Shown here: in pieces, positions 35,696 to 44,665 of the stretch
Numbering within the stretch: the first letter of the stretch is position 1
How the letters are laid out: the number at the start of each line of letters is the position of its first letter
Assembly (NCBI RefSeq): GCF_030817355.1
Contig: NZ_JAUSZH010000001.1
Location: 1,550,001 to 1,614,000 of the forward strand
Length of the DNA stretch: 64,000 nucleotides
Source of the DNA: Streptomyces sp. V1I1
GTDB taxonomy: Bacteria; Actinomycetota; Actinomycetes; Streptomycetales; Streptomycetaceae
Reading direction: 5' to 3'
The notes under the pieces: generated by a model
Databases searched by the model: none
What the model was told of the DNA's origin: nothing
What the model saw: the letters and a program-made list of their open reading frames with translations, nothing else
Made by a program: the position numbers and the translations under genes

Positions 35696-36384
35696 GACGG
35701 CGAGGCGACCAGCTTGATCCCGATACCGCGCACAGTGTGCAAATAGCGCGGATCCGCGGCCTTTTCGCCCAGCTTCCTGCGCAGTGCCGAGAGGTGGACA
35801 TCGACCGTCTGGTCCTCAAGATACGGCTGCTGCCAGACCTCGGCGAGTATGCGCTGCCGGGATATGACCTGGTCGGCGTTGCGCGCAAGGTAGGCGAGCA
35901 GGTCGAACTCCCGCCGGGTCAGGGAGAGTTCGTCGCCGTCGAGGTGCGCGGTCCGGGCGAGCGGGTCGATCCTGAGACCGGCGACCTGCAGGACCGGCTG
36001 ACGGTCGCCGTCGTCCGCGCCAGGCCCGGACCGCCGCAGTACGGCGGCGATCCGGGCGGCGAGCTGGCCGCCTGAGAAGGGCTTGACCATGTAGTCGTCG
36101 GCTCCGGCGTTGAGGAGTCTGATGATCTCCGTGTCGTCGTCGCGGGCCGTGGCGACCAGTACGGGTACGCGTGAGATACCGCGGATCATCCGCAGCACGT
36201 CGAGACCATCCAGGTCCGGCAGTCCGAGGTCGAGCACGACGATGTCGGGCGGGCCCTGGGTGATCTGCCGCAGCGCCTCGAAACCCTGGTGAGCGGTCTT
36301 CACCGCGTACCCGTGTCCGGTGAGGACCTCGATCAGCGCGGCCCGGATGACTGGGTCGTCCTCGACGACAAGTACGGAGGCCAT
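35692..36384 (-). CDS. OmpR-family response regulator
   Basis: 230 aa from ATG 36384. The receiver domain has acidic pocket VEDD, phospho-Asp in IVVLDLGLPDLDG, Thr in VLVATARDD and Lys in DYMVKPFSG. The winged-helix domain is LSLTRREFDLLAYLARNA, RQRILAEVW, TVDVHLSALRRKLG. It precedes its kinase in the operon. It is divergent from the exported protein at 36421 with only 36 nt between, so the promoters overlap and this gene may control its neighbour. Confidence 0.95.
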   Translation of the reverse strand: MASVLVVEDDPVIRAALIEVLTGHGYAVKTAHQGFEALRQITQGPPDIVVLDLGLPDLDGLDVLRMIRGISRVPVLVATARDDDTEIIRLLNAGADDYMVKPFSGGQLAARIAAVLRRSGPGADDGDRQPVLQVAGLRIDPLARTAHLDGDELSLTRREFDLLAYLARNADQVISRQRILAEVWQQPYLEDQTVDVHLSALRRKLGEKAADPRYLHTVRGIGIKLVASPS

Positions 36385-36420
36385 GAGCAGGCACGTTAGC
36401 GGGTCCGCCAAGATGGTGTC

Positions 36421-37005
36421 GTGCCCCGGTACCTGCGTTACGTGCTCATCTGGCTGTCCTGCACGGCGGCCAGCGTTACGGCCGTCATGATCACGGTCCA
36501 TTTTGTGGTGGGCTCGACCCGGCCGACGGCGCCGGTCGCGCAGTCGGCGCCGAAGGATTTCGCGGCCGCCTCACCGCAGGCCTCGGTGACACCGCGCCCG
36601 AGCGCCTCCCCGAGCCCCGAGCCCACCCCGAGCCCGTCCGCGACCGGGCGGACGCCGCCCCGGAAGACCGACAGACCCCGTACGGCGTCGCCAACCCCCG
36701 CGGCCCGCACGACTCCTCGGCCTCCCGAGGAGCCGTCCGGAGCGAACTCGGATGGCGAGGGCTGCGAACAGGGCGGCTCGGGTGTGCACACCATCTCGTC
36801 CCAGGGTGGGAAGGCCACCGTGCGCTACGGAAGCGGCGGGGTGTGCCTCATCTCGGCGGTGCCGAACCAGGGCTTCACGGCGAGCACCACACAGAGCGCG
36901 CCCGACACCCTGACGCTGACATTCGCGGGTGACCGGCACCGCTCGGAGATCACGGCGACGACCGTTCCCTCGGACCGGGCCAGTGTGCGGGAGACGTCTT
37001 TCTGA
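36421..37005 (+). CDS. Small exported hypothetical protein with Pro/Ser/Thr linker
   Basis: 194 aa from GTG 36421. An N-terminal membrane helix (YVLIWLSCTAASVTAVMITVHFVVG) is followed by about 80 residues of Pro/Ser/Thr-rich linker. A compact beta-rich C-terminal domain (GVHTISSQGGKATVRYGSGG; CLISAVPNQGF; DTLTLTFAGDRHRSEI) with two cysteines completes it. I do not recognise the family. It is probably membrane-anchored outside the cell and a possible target or accessory of the divergent two-component system. Confidence 0.75.
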   Translation: MPRYLRYVLIWLSCTAASVTAVMITVHFVVGSTRPTAPVAQSAPKDFAAASPQASVTPRPSASPSPEPTPSPSATGRTPPRKTDRPRTASPTPAARTTPRPPEEPSGANSDGEGCEQGGSGVHTISSQGGKATVRYGSGGVCLISAVPNQGFTASTTQSAPDTLTLTFAGDRHRSEITATTVPSDRASVRETSF

Positions 37006-37115
37006 CGACGTCCCGACGTCGGCAGCGCGGTTGCGACCCTCAACTTCACCCCTCCGACGAGGAGTCGGGCCGCGGCATGGCCTTCGTCGACGCACTGGCC
37101 ACTCAGTGGCACCGT

Positions 37116-38018
37116 TCAATCAACCGCGTCGTGCAGCAGATCCCGCAACTTCAGTGCCGCCGGCAGCGGGGCGGCGGGCAGCGCGACATGTACGGTCCGG
37201 CGCAGGGCGAGGTCGCCGAGTCGGCAAAGGACGAGTTCGGCCGGGACCGCCCAGGCGGCCAGCGAGGGGACAAGCGCCACCCCCAGCCCGGCGGCTGCAT
37301 AGCCGAACTTCCCGGTCCACTCCGCGATCTTGATGATCTTCTTGGGCCCGAAGCCCGCCCGGGCGCAGGCATCGGTGAGCAGCGTGGGAGAGCCCCCCGC
37401 AGGCGCGTCCTGGAGCCAGGCCTCGTCGCGCAGTTCGCGCATGTCGATCGTCCCGGCTCCCGCCAGGGGATGCTCGCGGTGGAGGGCGACGAACAACTCG
37501 TCCTCCAGCAGAACGGCCGTTGTGACACCGTCGGCCGAGGGTAGACCGGACGGATAGTCGCTGACCACGGCGAGGTCGAGTGCCCCATCCGCAAGGCGCT
37601 GCATCAACGTACCGCTCCGGCCCTCGACCGCGATGACCTCGACATCCGGCCTGGCCTGCTTGAATGCCCGCAAGGCAGCGGGCACCAAGGAGACGTTCGC
37701 GGTCCCGAACGCCCCTACGCGCAGTGTCCCGCCGTGACCCGCGTGGATCACGGCCAGCTCCTGCTCCGCCCTCGACAGACGCTCAAGCACGTCCACGGCG
37801 TGACGATGCAGCGCACGACCAGCGGGATTCAGCCGTACGCCCCGGGGGAGCCGTTCGAACAGCGGCCCACCCGCCTGCTGCTCCAGCGAGGCAATCCGCC
37901 GAGAGACCGCCGACTGCGTGTAGTTGAGCCGAACCGCCGCTTTGGTGAACGACCCGGTGTCGGCCACGGTCACCAGCAGGCGCAGCGCGTCGATGTCAAA
38001 CACATTCCTCCAAGGCAT
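37116..38018 (-). CDS. LysR-family transcriptional regulator
   Basis: 300 aa from ATG 38018. GTG 38003 with GGAGGAA immediately upstream is an alternative start. The N-terminal winged helix is DIDALRLLVTVADTGSFTKA, RLNYTQSAVSRRIASLEQQA. The periplasmic-binding-like effector domain (LRVGAFGTANVSLVPAALRAF, LDLAVVSDYPSGLP, GLGVALVPSLAAW) follows. It is divergent from the M20 peptidase gene with a 127-bp gap, the usual LysR arrangement, so it likely controls that gene. The ligand is unknown. Confidence 0.92.
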   Translation of the reverse strand: MPWRNVFDIDALRLLVTVADTGSFTKAAVRLNYTQSAVSRRIASLEQQAGGPLFERLPRGVRLNPAGRALHRHAVDVLERLSRAEQELAVIHAGHGGTLRVGAFGTANVSLVPAALRAFKQARPDVEVIAVEGRSGTLMQRLADGALDLAVVSDYPSGLPSADGVTTAVLLEDELFVALHREHPLAGAGTIDMRELRDEAWLQDAPAGGSPTLLTDACARAGFGPKKIIKIAEWTGKFGYAAAGLGVALVPSLAAWAVPAELVLCRLGDLALRRTVHVALPAAPLPAALKLRDLLHDAVD

Positions 38019-38145
38019 GGCTCCGATGCAATCTAGTCGCTGGTGGAATGTCTTGTCGGCTCCTAACGTCGCACACATGGTCCGAGAAGGAGATCCAAGG
38101 AGGAGATGTGCCGGCTTTACAGCAGGTTGAGATGGGACGGGGCCG

Positions 38146-39381
38146 GTGACTGCGGGGGCCACGATCGCGTTGCCGGCGATGCTGGCCGATCTGGAGGAAC
38201 TCGTGGTCTGTGAGTCCTTCTCGGCCGACCACGCGGCACTGGCCCGCAGCGCCGAGGTTGTCGGCGCCCTCGGCGCGAGACTGCTGGGCGCCGTGCCGGA
38301 GACGATCGTGATCGACGGTGTGACCCACCTGCGGTGGACCTTCGGCACGCCGCGGGTGCTGCTGGTGGGACACCACGACACGGTGTGGCCCGTGGGCTCG
38401 CTTCAGACCCACCCCTGGTCGGTGGCCGACGGGATCGCCCGCGGCCCCGGGGTCTTGGACATGAAGGCGGGGCTGGTGCAGATGTTCCACGCGCTGGCCT
38501 CCCTGCCGTCCCCGGACGGCGTGTGCGTGCTGATCAACGGGGACGAGGAAGTCGGCTCCCCGACCTCCCGGGAGCTGATCGAGGAGTCCGCGCGCGGTTG
38601 CGCGGCCGCCTTCGTATTGGAGGCGGCAGCGAACGAAGAGGGCGCACTCAAGACCGCCCGTATGGGGACCTCACGGTATGAGGTCGTGGTGTACGGCAAG
38701 GCCGCCCACGCGGGTCTGGAGCCGGAGAAGGGGGTCAACGCCGCGATCGAGGCCGCTCACCAGGTGCTGGCCATCGCCGGTCTCGCAGCCTCGATGGGTG
38801 CCACCGGTGCAACTGGTACCACCGGTGCAACTGGTACCACCGGTGCAACTGGTACCACCGGTGCAACTGGTACCACCGGTGCCATCTGTAGCACCGATAC
38901 AACCGGTACCACCTGCTCCGTCCTGGGAGCCCCGACCATCACACCCACCCTGCTGTCGGCCGGCAGCACTCTCAACACAGTGCCCGCGCTGGCGAAAGTA
39001 TCGGTGGACGTGCGGGTGCCGACCCTGGCGACGCAGGACCGGATTGACAATCTCATGCGGGGGCTGACCGCCCGGACGCACGGAGCCCGGCTGAAGGTGC
39101 TGGGCGGCAAGCAACGGCCGCCAATGGAACCGGAGTCCTCCGCCGAACTGTTCAGCCTCGCCTCCCAAATCGCCTCGGAGCTGGGCCAGGAGCCGCTGCT
39201 GGGGGCCGCCGTCGGCGGCGCCTCGGACGGTAACTACACCGCGGGCGCAGGCTGCCCAACGCTGGACGGCCTGGGTGCCGTCGGCAGCGGCGCCCACGCA
39301 GATACCGAGTACGTCGAGGTCGCACAGATGACACCCCGCACCCACCTGCTCGCTCAACTCATCACGCAGACACGGCGCTGA
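38146..39381 (+). CDS. M20-family metallopeptidase with a collagen-like repeat insert
   Basis: 411 aa from GTG 38146; no good ribosome site, but upstream frame is closed. It is a carboxypeptidase G2/ArgE-type di-zinc hydrolase. Metal motifs are GHHDTVWPVGSLQTHPW, GPGVLDMKAG, INGDEEVGSPTSR (catalytic Glu-Glu) and the C-terminal GSGAHADTEYVEV histidine. The dimerisation (lid) domain starts at SRYEVVVYGKAAHAGLEPEKG. Inside the lid is a tandem GATGTT insert from four 18-bp repeats followed by degenerate units. Intact homologs have a short loop there. It probably removes an acyl or amino acid group from a small molecule. Confidence 0.9.
   Translation: MTAGATIALPAMLADLEELVVCESFSADHAALARSAEVVGALGARLLGAVPETIVIDGVTHLRWTFGTPRVLLVGHHDTVWPVGSLQTHPWSVADGIARGPGVLDMKAGLVQMFHALASLPSPDGVCVLINGDEEVGSPTSRELIEESARGCAAAFVLEAAANEEGALKTARMGTSRYEVVVYGKAAHAGLEPEKGVNAAIEAAHQVLAIAGLAASMGATGATGTTGATGTTGATGTTGATGTTGAICSTDTTGTTCSVLGAPTITPTLLSAGSTLNTVPALAKVSVDVRVPTLATQDRIDNLMRGLTARTHGARLKVLGGKQRPPMEPESSAELFSLASQIASELGQEPLLGAAVGGASDGNYTAGAGCPTLDGLGAVGSGAHADTEYVEVAQMTPRTHLLAQLITQTRR
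38803..38874 (+). repeat. Four perfect 18-bp tandem repeats inside the M20 gene
   Basis: Unit ACCGGTGCAACTGGTACC, four identical copies plus diverged flanks. Because 18 is a multiple of three, copy changes add or remove six residues without frameshift. Confidence 0.97.
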
Positions 39382-39457
39382 CCTGACCGACGTACGCGAA
39401 CTCCAGCGCCCCGAACGGCCCGACACCCGTCACTCCAGCGTGAAGCAGAGGCTGCTC

Positions 39458-40186
39458 ATGACAGCAACGACATCCCTTTCACCCGAGGTCGCCGAACTGG
39501 CCGCCCGTCACCGCCTGGGCGCACTTGAGGGCACGTTCGCCCCCAAGCGTCTAGGCAAACTGATCTTCGCCCTCTACATCTTTACGCTCGTCAATCTGCT
39601 GGTGGCCTTCGTGATCCCCGCTCTGGTGTTCTTCTGGTGGCTGCGCCGGACCCCGAACTTCAGCCGGAAGCAGGCCGCCAAGCGCCTCTACCTGTTCGAG
39701 AACGGAATGATCGTGCACCGGCAGTTCGGCGACGGAATGATCGCCGTCCGCTGGGATTCCATAAGGCTCTACCAGGAGATCACCCAGGTGATCATCAATG
39801 ATGTCCCCGGCCCCGTCAGATACGCCTACTCAGTCGTCGCCCCGGGCGTCACCGGCACAACGATCACGGAATTCTACGATGGTCCCGAAACCTGGGGACC
39901 CTGGATGCAGGAGGCCATCGTCCGCGCCCAGGGCCCGGCGGTCCTGGAATCCATCCTGGAGGGTCAGACGACCAACTTCGGTGGCTTCTCGGTCTCCCGC
40001 ACCGGCATGGCCACCACCGGGAAAAGCCAACTCCCCTGGCCCGACGTCCAGGAGATCCACGTCAAGGCAGGCAGGGTCTACGTCATGAAGACCGGCGAGT
40101 CCAGCCCCTGGTTCAGTGCCACGGTCAGCGACATCGCGAACTACTACGTCTTCCTGACCATCGCCACGAACCTCTGCCGGCAATAA
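39458..40186 (+). CDS. DUF6585-like membrane-associated protein
   Basis: 242 aa from ATG 39458 (AGAGG upstream); GTG 39440 is an alternative. There is one hydrophobic region (FALYIFTLVNLLVAFVIPALVFFWWL). A cytoplasmic PH-like domain (KRLYLFENGMIVHRQFGDGM, AVRWDSIRLYQEITQ) and a C-terminal second copy (ISRTGMATTG-like SVSRTGMA, LPWPDVQEIHVKAGRVYV) follow. This pattern matches a Streptomyces family of unknown function. It lies 76 nt after the M20 gene, on the same strand. Confidence 0.8.
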   Translation: MTATTSLSPEVAELAARHRLGALEGTFAPKRLGKLIFALYIFTLVNLLVAFVIPALVFFWWLRRTPNFSRKQAAKRLYLFENGMIVHRQFGDGMIAVRWDSIRLYQEITQVIINDVPGPVRYAYSVVAPGVTGTTITEFYDGPETWGPWMQEAIVRAQGPAVLESILEGQTTNFGGFSVSRTGMATTGKSQLPWPDVQEIHVKAGRVYVMKTGESSPWFSATVSDIANYYVFLTIATNLCRQ

Positions 40187-40199
40187 AGGACAGTGCCGT

Positions 40200-40634
40200 T
40201 CAGGCGCCTTCCGACGGCCAGGCCTTCCGAACCTGGTCCAGGCGGTGGTAGGCGTCGTCGAACCAGGCGTCGGCCAGAGCGACAGTGACCGTCACGGTCG
40301 TAAGCGACATCGAACGGTCCGCGATGGTGACGTGGGCCCGCTCACCGTCCGGGTCGCGGCTGATGAGCACCTCGGTCGTGCGCTCGTCCTCACGCCATAC
40401 GACGTCCGCCCCGCAATCGAGCGCGTCCAGGGCTTCCTGCCACTCCGTCAGGTCCTCCGGGAAGATCCATGTTGCGATGCTTCCACGTACGAAAGCGGTG
40501 TCGACGAGGATTTCTCCGACCAGCGCGTCGGTGCGGGGCGGGTCCTGGGCGGACCGCCTCCCGGTGATCCGTACGATCACGCTGTTGCCCTCGCCCTCCA
40601 GACTGATCAGGTCGATCGGACCCTCGGACGCCAT
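40200..40634 (-). CDS. DUF5959-like small protein
   Basis: 144 aa from ATG 40634 (GGGAG upstream; GTG 40646 possible). Beta-rich, with SVIVRITGR, LVGEILVDTAFVRGSIATWI and AHVTIADRSMSLTTVTVTV, resembling small Streptomyces proteins grouped as DUF5959. No signal peptide or membrane segment. Function unknown. It is convergent with the DUF6585-like gene. Confidence 0.7.
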   Translation of the reverse strand: MASEGPIDLISLEGEGNSVIVRITGRRSAQDPPRTDALVGEILVDTAFVRGSIATWIFPEDLTEWQEALDALDCGADVVWREDERTTEVLISRDPDGERAHVTIADRSMSLTTVTVTVALADAWFDDAYHRLDQVRKAWPSEGA

Positions 40635-40744
40635 CGCCACTCCCACCCTCCCCGGTGCTTGTGCCCGGCACCATAGCCGACGGCGCCCACCCCACCTCGG
40701 CGGGGGCTTGAGTCTCCCGTAGGGGGAGATGTGAGGGTGGGTGC

Positions 40745-41117
40745 ATGGACGGCGACACGCTCTATTCGATCGGCGATCTGGCCCGGCGGACCGGGCTGAC
40801 GGTCAAGACCATTCGGTTCTACTCCGACTCGGGGATCGTGGCGCCGACCGGCCGCAGCCCGGCCGGCTACCGCCAGTACGACATCGACGCCGTCGCACGT
40901 CTGGACCTTGTACGGACCCTGCGCGGCTGCACTGGTTCTGGCCGAACTCGTCGCCCCCGGGCTGACTGCGGCCGACCGGGACCGGCTGTGCTCCACCCTG
41001 GCGAGCCAGCTGGCGGCCGGCGGCCGGCTGACCCGGTCCTCCAGCCGCCGGCACGTGGCGGAGCGCGTCCTCGGGCTGCTCCAGGACCGGTCGGACAGTG
41101 GCGGGGGAACTGCGTAA
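40745..41117 (+). pseudogene. Broken MerR-family regulator
   Basis: ATG 40745 opens a clear MerR DNA-binding domain (LYSIGDLARRTGLTVKTIRF, GYRQYDIDAVARLDLVRTLR). At about 40925 the frame changes. The matching continuation (LVLAELVAPGLTAADRDRL, HVAERVLGLLQD) is in the frame that ends at 41117. The dimerisation helix between is also missing, so deletion and frameshift combine. The original frame runs on without meaning to 42031. Confidence 0.8.
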
Positions 41118-41167
41118 GCCCGAGGCCGAAGACTCCCGCCACCAGCGAGAACCCTGTGCATGAGGCC

Positions 41168-43345
41168 TCAGGGCTTCGCCTTCGCCGCCTTCGCCGCCTT
41201 CGCGGTGCGGGACGCCAGTGCCGCCACCCGGGGGTCCGGGTGGCCACCACCCAGTTGCTCCAGCACCCTTACCGATGTGGGGGGATGGGCTTCCGCGAGA
41301 GCCGGGATGAGGGAGAGCGCTCCGCCCGGCCAGGTCGACGCGGCCGCGTCGAAGGCGTCGGGGAGGGCCCAGGGTACGGCGGTCAGGTCCGGTTCTTCCT
41401 CCTCCGTCATGGCCCGCGCGTACATACGCAGATCCTCGGTCCAGCGAGCCTCCAGTTCTTCGAGGATCAGCACCGCACGGGCGCTCTGCGGGACGCGTTC
41501 GGCGTCCGAGGGAGCGGCCTCGCCGCGGCTGTGCAGCAGGCGGTGTGCGTAGGCGCCGGTCACGGGGTGGGTGAGGGCGGAGCGGAGGGCCTCGGCGGGG
41601 ACGGCGGCGAGGTCGAGGTACGTGAAGAGGGTCGATGTACGGACGTCGGTGAAGTCCGTGCGCTTCGCGATGTCGAGGGCGTTCAGCAGGTCGCTCCAGG
41701 ATCCGCCGCCGTGGCCGGCCGTCCACTGCGCGAGTGTGCGGGCCGCTGTCTTCGGCGGCCAGTTCTGGACGGCGGTGATGACCTCGGCGGCATCCCAGGC
41801 TGCGACGGTTTCCTCGTCCGGCGCGGCGACCTGGCCCGCGGCCAGTACGTGACGCAGGACAGCGTTGCCGAGCGGGGTGAGGCCGTAGGAGTCGCCGGCG
41901 CGGAAGACGCAGCCCGTCTCGGCCAGTTGATCGACCACGTCCGACAGTGCGCGGGCAGGGCCGTCGAGTTCGGCCCGTTCCTCCTCGCCCAGGCCGGGGA
42001 TGCCGAGCAGGACGGACAGCTCGTCCGGTGACGGCGTCACGTAGTCGGCGGGGGCGGTGTCGGGGACCGGTACGGGCGCGTCCTCGAGCGACGGGTCGAC
42101 CTGCCAGGAGCCGTGTTCGGCGGCCTTCCGTGCCACGGAGTCGGCGGTGCCGCCGCGCTCGTACAGCGAGTAGAGGAGATGCGCCGCGTCCAGGGCGTAG
42201 TCCTGGACGTCATCGTGGACGCCGCGGCGGGCGTCGTCGCGGGCGGGCTCCTTGTCCGTGTCAGGCGCGGCGGCCGCGATGCGCTCCACGACCGCCGTCA
42301 GGATGTCCGCGCCCAGTTCGGTCAGCTCTTGCGGGGTTCCCCGGGTCCAGACATCGGCGGCGGGCCCGGGAAATCCGCACCGTTCCGCGAGGTCGCGCAG
42401 GTCGTCGGAGCCTGCCGCGAGAGCCGCCGGGAGCGGTGCGCGATGCAGCAGTCCGCGGATGCCCTCGGGGGCGGGGAGGGCAGGCGGCGGTGGCAGCGGG
42501 GTGCCCGAATCGCCGTAGTAGTCGAGGTGTTCGTCCAGCAGGCGGTCAGCGAGGGCAACGTGCGGCAGCGACTCCGGCCCGGGCGCGAGGCCGGCGTACG
42601 GTCCTGCGAGTGCGTCGCTCAGGCCCGCGGCCGTCCAGCGGTCGATCAGCGCGCCCGCGATCCGCTCCAGCTCCTCCCCCAGCGCCTCGTCCGGGCGGTC
42701 GGCGTCCAGCGGCGGAGGGGGCAGGAGCGGTCCGGCCGGTGAGGGACCTTCGACGTCGTGGGCGAAGGCGGCGAGCAGTGTCTCGGTGAGCTGGACGCGG
42801 ACGGCGAAGGTGCGGGCCGCGACGTCGGACCGGTGCAGTGGCGCGGGGAGGGCGGGCCGGTCGGCGTGGGGTGCGCGTTCATGAGCGGCGAGCCATGCCC
42901 GTACGGCGGCGGGGTCGTCGGGATCGACACCGTCGGCGCGCAGCAGCGACGCGTACCAACCCGGCCAGGTCAGGTTCCGGGGATCGGCGATCGCCCGCCG
43001 GAACTCCGGCATGGCGTCGTCGATCGCGGCGACCAGACGCGTGTGGCGCTTGGCGTTCAGTCTTCCCGCGGCCCGGACGCAGTCGGCGAGAGCGGTGAGT
43101 ACGCCGGGCACGGCGGCGAGTTCCGTCGGGGTGGCGCAGAGCAGTGGGGGCAGGTCCTCGTGCAGTACGCGGCGCAGGAGCTGCGGGGTCGGCTCGGGCA
43201 CGCCCGCCCTGCGGTCCGCGCCGCGCACGGCCAGAAGCGTCAGTACGGCGTCCGCGACGCGCACGGGCACCGGGGCCCCGCGTTCTTTTTCTGCCCAGGC
43301 GAGGAAGTCGTCAAGTCCAGTGTTCAGGTCAGTGGCACGGGTCAC
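41168..43345 (-). CDS. Large conserved hypothetical protein (725 aa)
   Basis: 725 aa from GTG 43345, soluble, predicted mostly alpha-helical, Ala/Leu/Asp-rich. The last third contains short repeated helical pairs (ALRSALTHPVTGAYAHRLL; RVLEQLGGGHPDPRVAALAS) ending in an Ala/Lys tail, suggesting a HEAT-like scaffold. DYVTPSPDELSVLLGIPGLG and GCVFRAGDSYGLTPLGNAVL look like a winged-helix segment. I recognise no named family and no catalytic motif. Codon use is normal for the host, so it is a resident gene. Confidence 0.8.
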   Translation of the reverse strand: MTRATDLNTGLDDFLAWAEKERGAPVPVRVADAVLTLLAVRGADRRAGVPEPTPQLLRRVLHEDLPPLLCATPTELAAVPGVLTALADCVRAAGRLNAKRHTRLVAAIDDAMPEFRRAIADPRNLTWPGWYASLLRADGVDPDDPAAVRAWLAAHERAPHADRPALPAPLHRSDVAARTFAVRVQLTETLLAAFAHDVEGPSPAGPLLPPPPLDADRPDEALGEELERIAGALIDRWTAAGLSDALAGPYAGLAPGPESLPHVALADRLLDEHLDYYGDSGTPLPPPPALPAPEGIRGLLHRAPLPAALAAGSDDLRDLAERCGFPGPAADVWTRGTPQELTELGADILTAVVERIAAAAPDTDKEPARDDARRGVHDDVQDYALDAAHLLYSLYERGGTADSVARKAAEHGSWQVDPSLEDAPVPVPDTAPADYVTPSPDELSVLLGIPGLGEEERAELDGPARALSDVVDQLAETGCVFRAGDSYGLTPLGNAVLRHVLAAGQVAAPDEETVAAWDAAEVITAVQNWPPKTAARTLAQWTAGHGGGSWSDLLNALDIAKRTDFTDVRTSTLFTYLDLAAVPAEALRSALTHPVTGAYAHRLLHSRGEAAPSDAERVPQSARAVLILEELEARWTEDLRMYARAMTEEEEPDLTAVPWALPDAFDAAASTWPGGALSLIPALAEAHPPTSVRVLEQLGGGHPDPRVAALASRTAKAAKAAKAKP

Positions 43346-43439
43346 TCGGGGAGCGTATGGGCCCCGGGGCGGCTCGGGCGGTCCGGCCGCGTGCGGATGC
43401 CCCGATCAGGCGATCATTCCTGTGTCTGGGCGGGGAGCG

Positions 43440-44075
43440 ATGAGTTTTGGCTACCGGTCCGGTCCTGTGTGTATGGATTCCAATACGCAGACCTCCTCCC
43501 CCGACCTCCACCCGGCTGCCCGCGCCGTGGCGCAGCTGCTCGAAGCCATCGGCGACGAACGGCTCGCGGACCCGACGCCCTGCCCGAAGTACGCCGTACG
43601 GGAGCTGCTGGGCCATCTCGTCGGGCTGTCCACCGCGTTCCGGGACGCCGCGCGGAAGGATTTCGGGCCGAGTACCAGTACCGACCCGGGGTCGGTGCTG
43701 CCGGTCCTCGACGACGACTGGCGTGCTGTGCTTCCGCAGCGGCTGAACGAGCTGGCGGAGGCCTGGCAGAAGCCCGGGGCGTGGGACGGCGACACCCAGG
43801 CGGGCGGCATCACCTTCCCGGCCGCGGTCGCCGGACGGGTCGCCCTGAACGAACTCGTGATTCACGGCTGGGATTTGGCCCGGGCGACGGGTCAGGGGTA
43901 CGCCCCTGGCGACGCGAGCCTGCGGGTGTCGTACGACCTGCTGAAGCCGGCCGGTGACGACCCGAGCCGGGACGGGATGTTCGGCCCGGTGGTGAAGGTG
44001 GCTGAGGACGCGCCGCTGATTGACCGGGTGGTGGGCCTGAGCGGGCGCCGGCCCGACTGGCAGCCAGGCGACTGA
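43440..44075 (+). CDS. TIGR03086-type DinB/maleylpyruvate isomerase-like protein
   Basis: 211 aa from ATG 43440 (GGGGAG just upstream); ATG 43473 is an alternative. The four-helix metal-binding fold shows LADPTPCPKYAVRELLGHLV with the first His, and LNELVIHGWDLARATGQ with the second His-x3-Asp motif. This is the mycothiol-dependent isomerase superfamily, TIGR03086 branch. Members are thought to use mycothiol in detoxification; substrate unknown. It is divergent from the 725-aa protein gene. Confidence 0.85.
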   Translation: MSFGYRSGPVCMDSNTQTSSPDLHPAARAVAQLLEAIGDERLADPTPCPKYAVRELLGHLVGLSTAFRDAARKDFGPSTSTDPGSVLPVLDDDWRAVLPQRLNELAEAWQKPGAWDGDTQAGGITFPAAVAGRVALNELVIHGWDLARATGQGYAPGDASLRVSYDLLKPAGDDPSRDGMFGPVVKVAEDAPLIDRVVGLSGRRPDWQPGD

Positions 44076-44250
44076 GACCCGGGGGCCGCCGGCGCGGGAC
44101 GGAAGACGTTCGGCGCGGGCTGCCGGTGCGGGGGTGCCAGCCCGGTCGAGCATATGGCCGACCGCCAGTAGGGCGGGAACCGCGACCGGCGCGGCCTCGC
44201 GCTCAGGCCACCCCGCGCTTTTCGTCGTACTCGGCCCGCGCCTCCGCGAT

Positions 44251-44607
44251 ATGCACGCGGTTACGGTCGGCCCACTCGATGAGCGTGAGCAGCGCGCGGG
44301 GGTCGCGTCGGGTCTGTTCAACACGACGCAGGTGATGGGCGGCGCGCTCGGCCTCGCGGTCCTGTCGACGCTCGCCTCTGGGCGTACGGAAGATCTGTTG
44401 CGGGCGGGCGATTCCGCCACCCCCGCACTCAACGGCGGCTACCAGCTCGCCTTCTTCACGGCGTCGGCGGTGGCGACGGCTGCTCTGGCGCCGGCCGCGG
44501 GGCTGCTGCGGACGCCCCGCCGGGCGGCCATCCGTGAGGCCCCGGCCTCCGCCCCGCCCGTGGCCCCCGCCACCGCCCCTGCCACCGCCCAGCCGGACCG
44601 GGCGTGA
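44251..44607 (+). pseudogene. C-terminal remnant of DHA2-type MFS drug exporter
   Basis: Only the last two helices remain. GVASGLFNTTQVMGGALGLAVLST matches the conserved helix-13 motif of EmrB/QacA exporters, and YQLAFFTASAVATAALAPAAG is the final helix. An Ala/Pro-rich tail ends at 44607. The preceding twelve helices are missing, and the upstream sequence has no matching frame. Confidence 0.8.
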
Positions 44608-44665
44608 GCGGACCGCTCATCAAATCCGGATGTGCCGGGGGCAGCGCCGATGCGATGCTCCCGGT

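Noticed and set aside
40745..42031. 428-aa MerR-like ORF as a real long protein
   Set aside because: Beyond residue 60 it is out of frame with the MerR remainder and antisense to the 725-aa gene.
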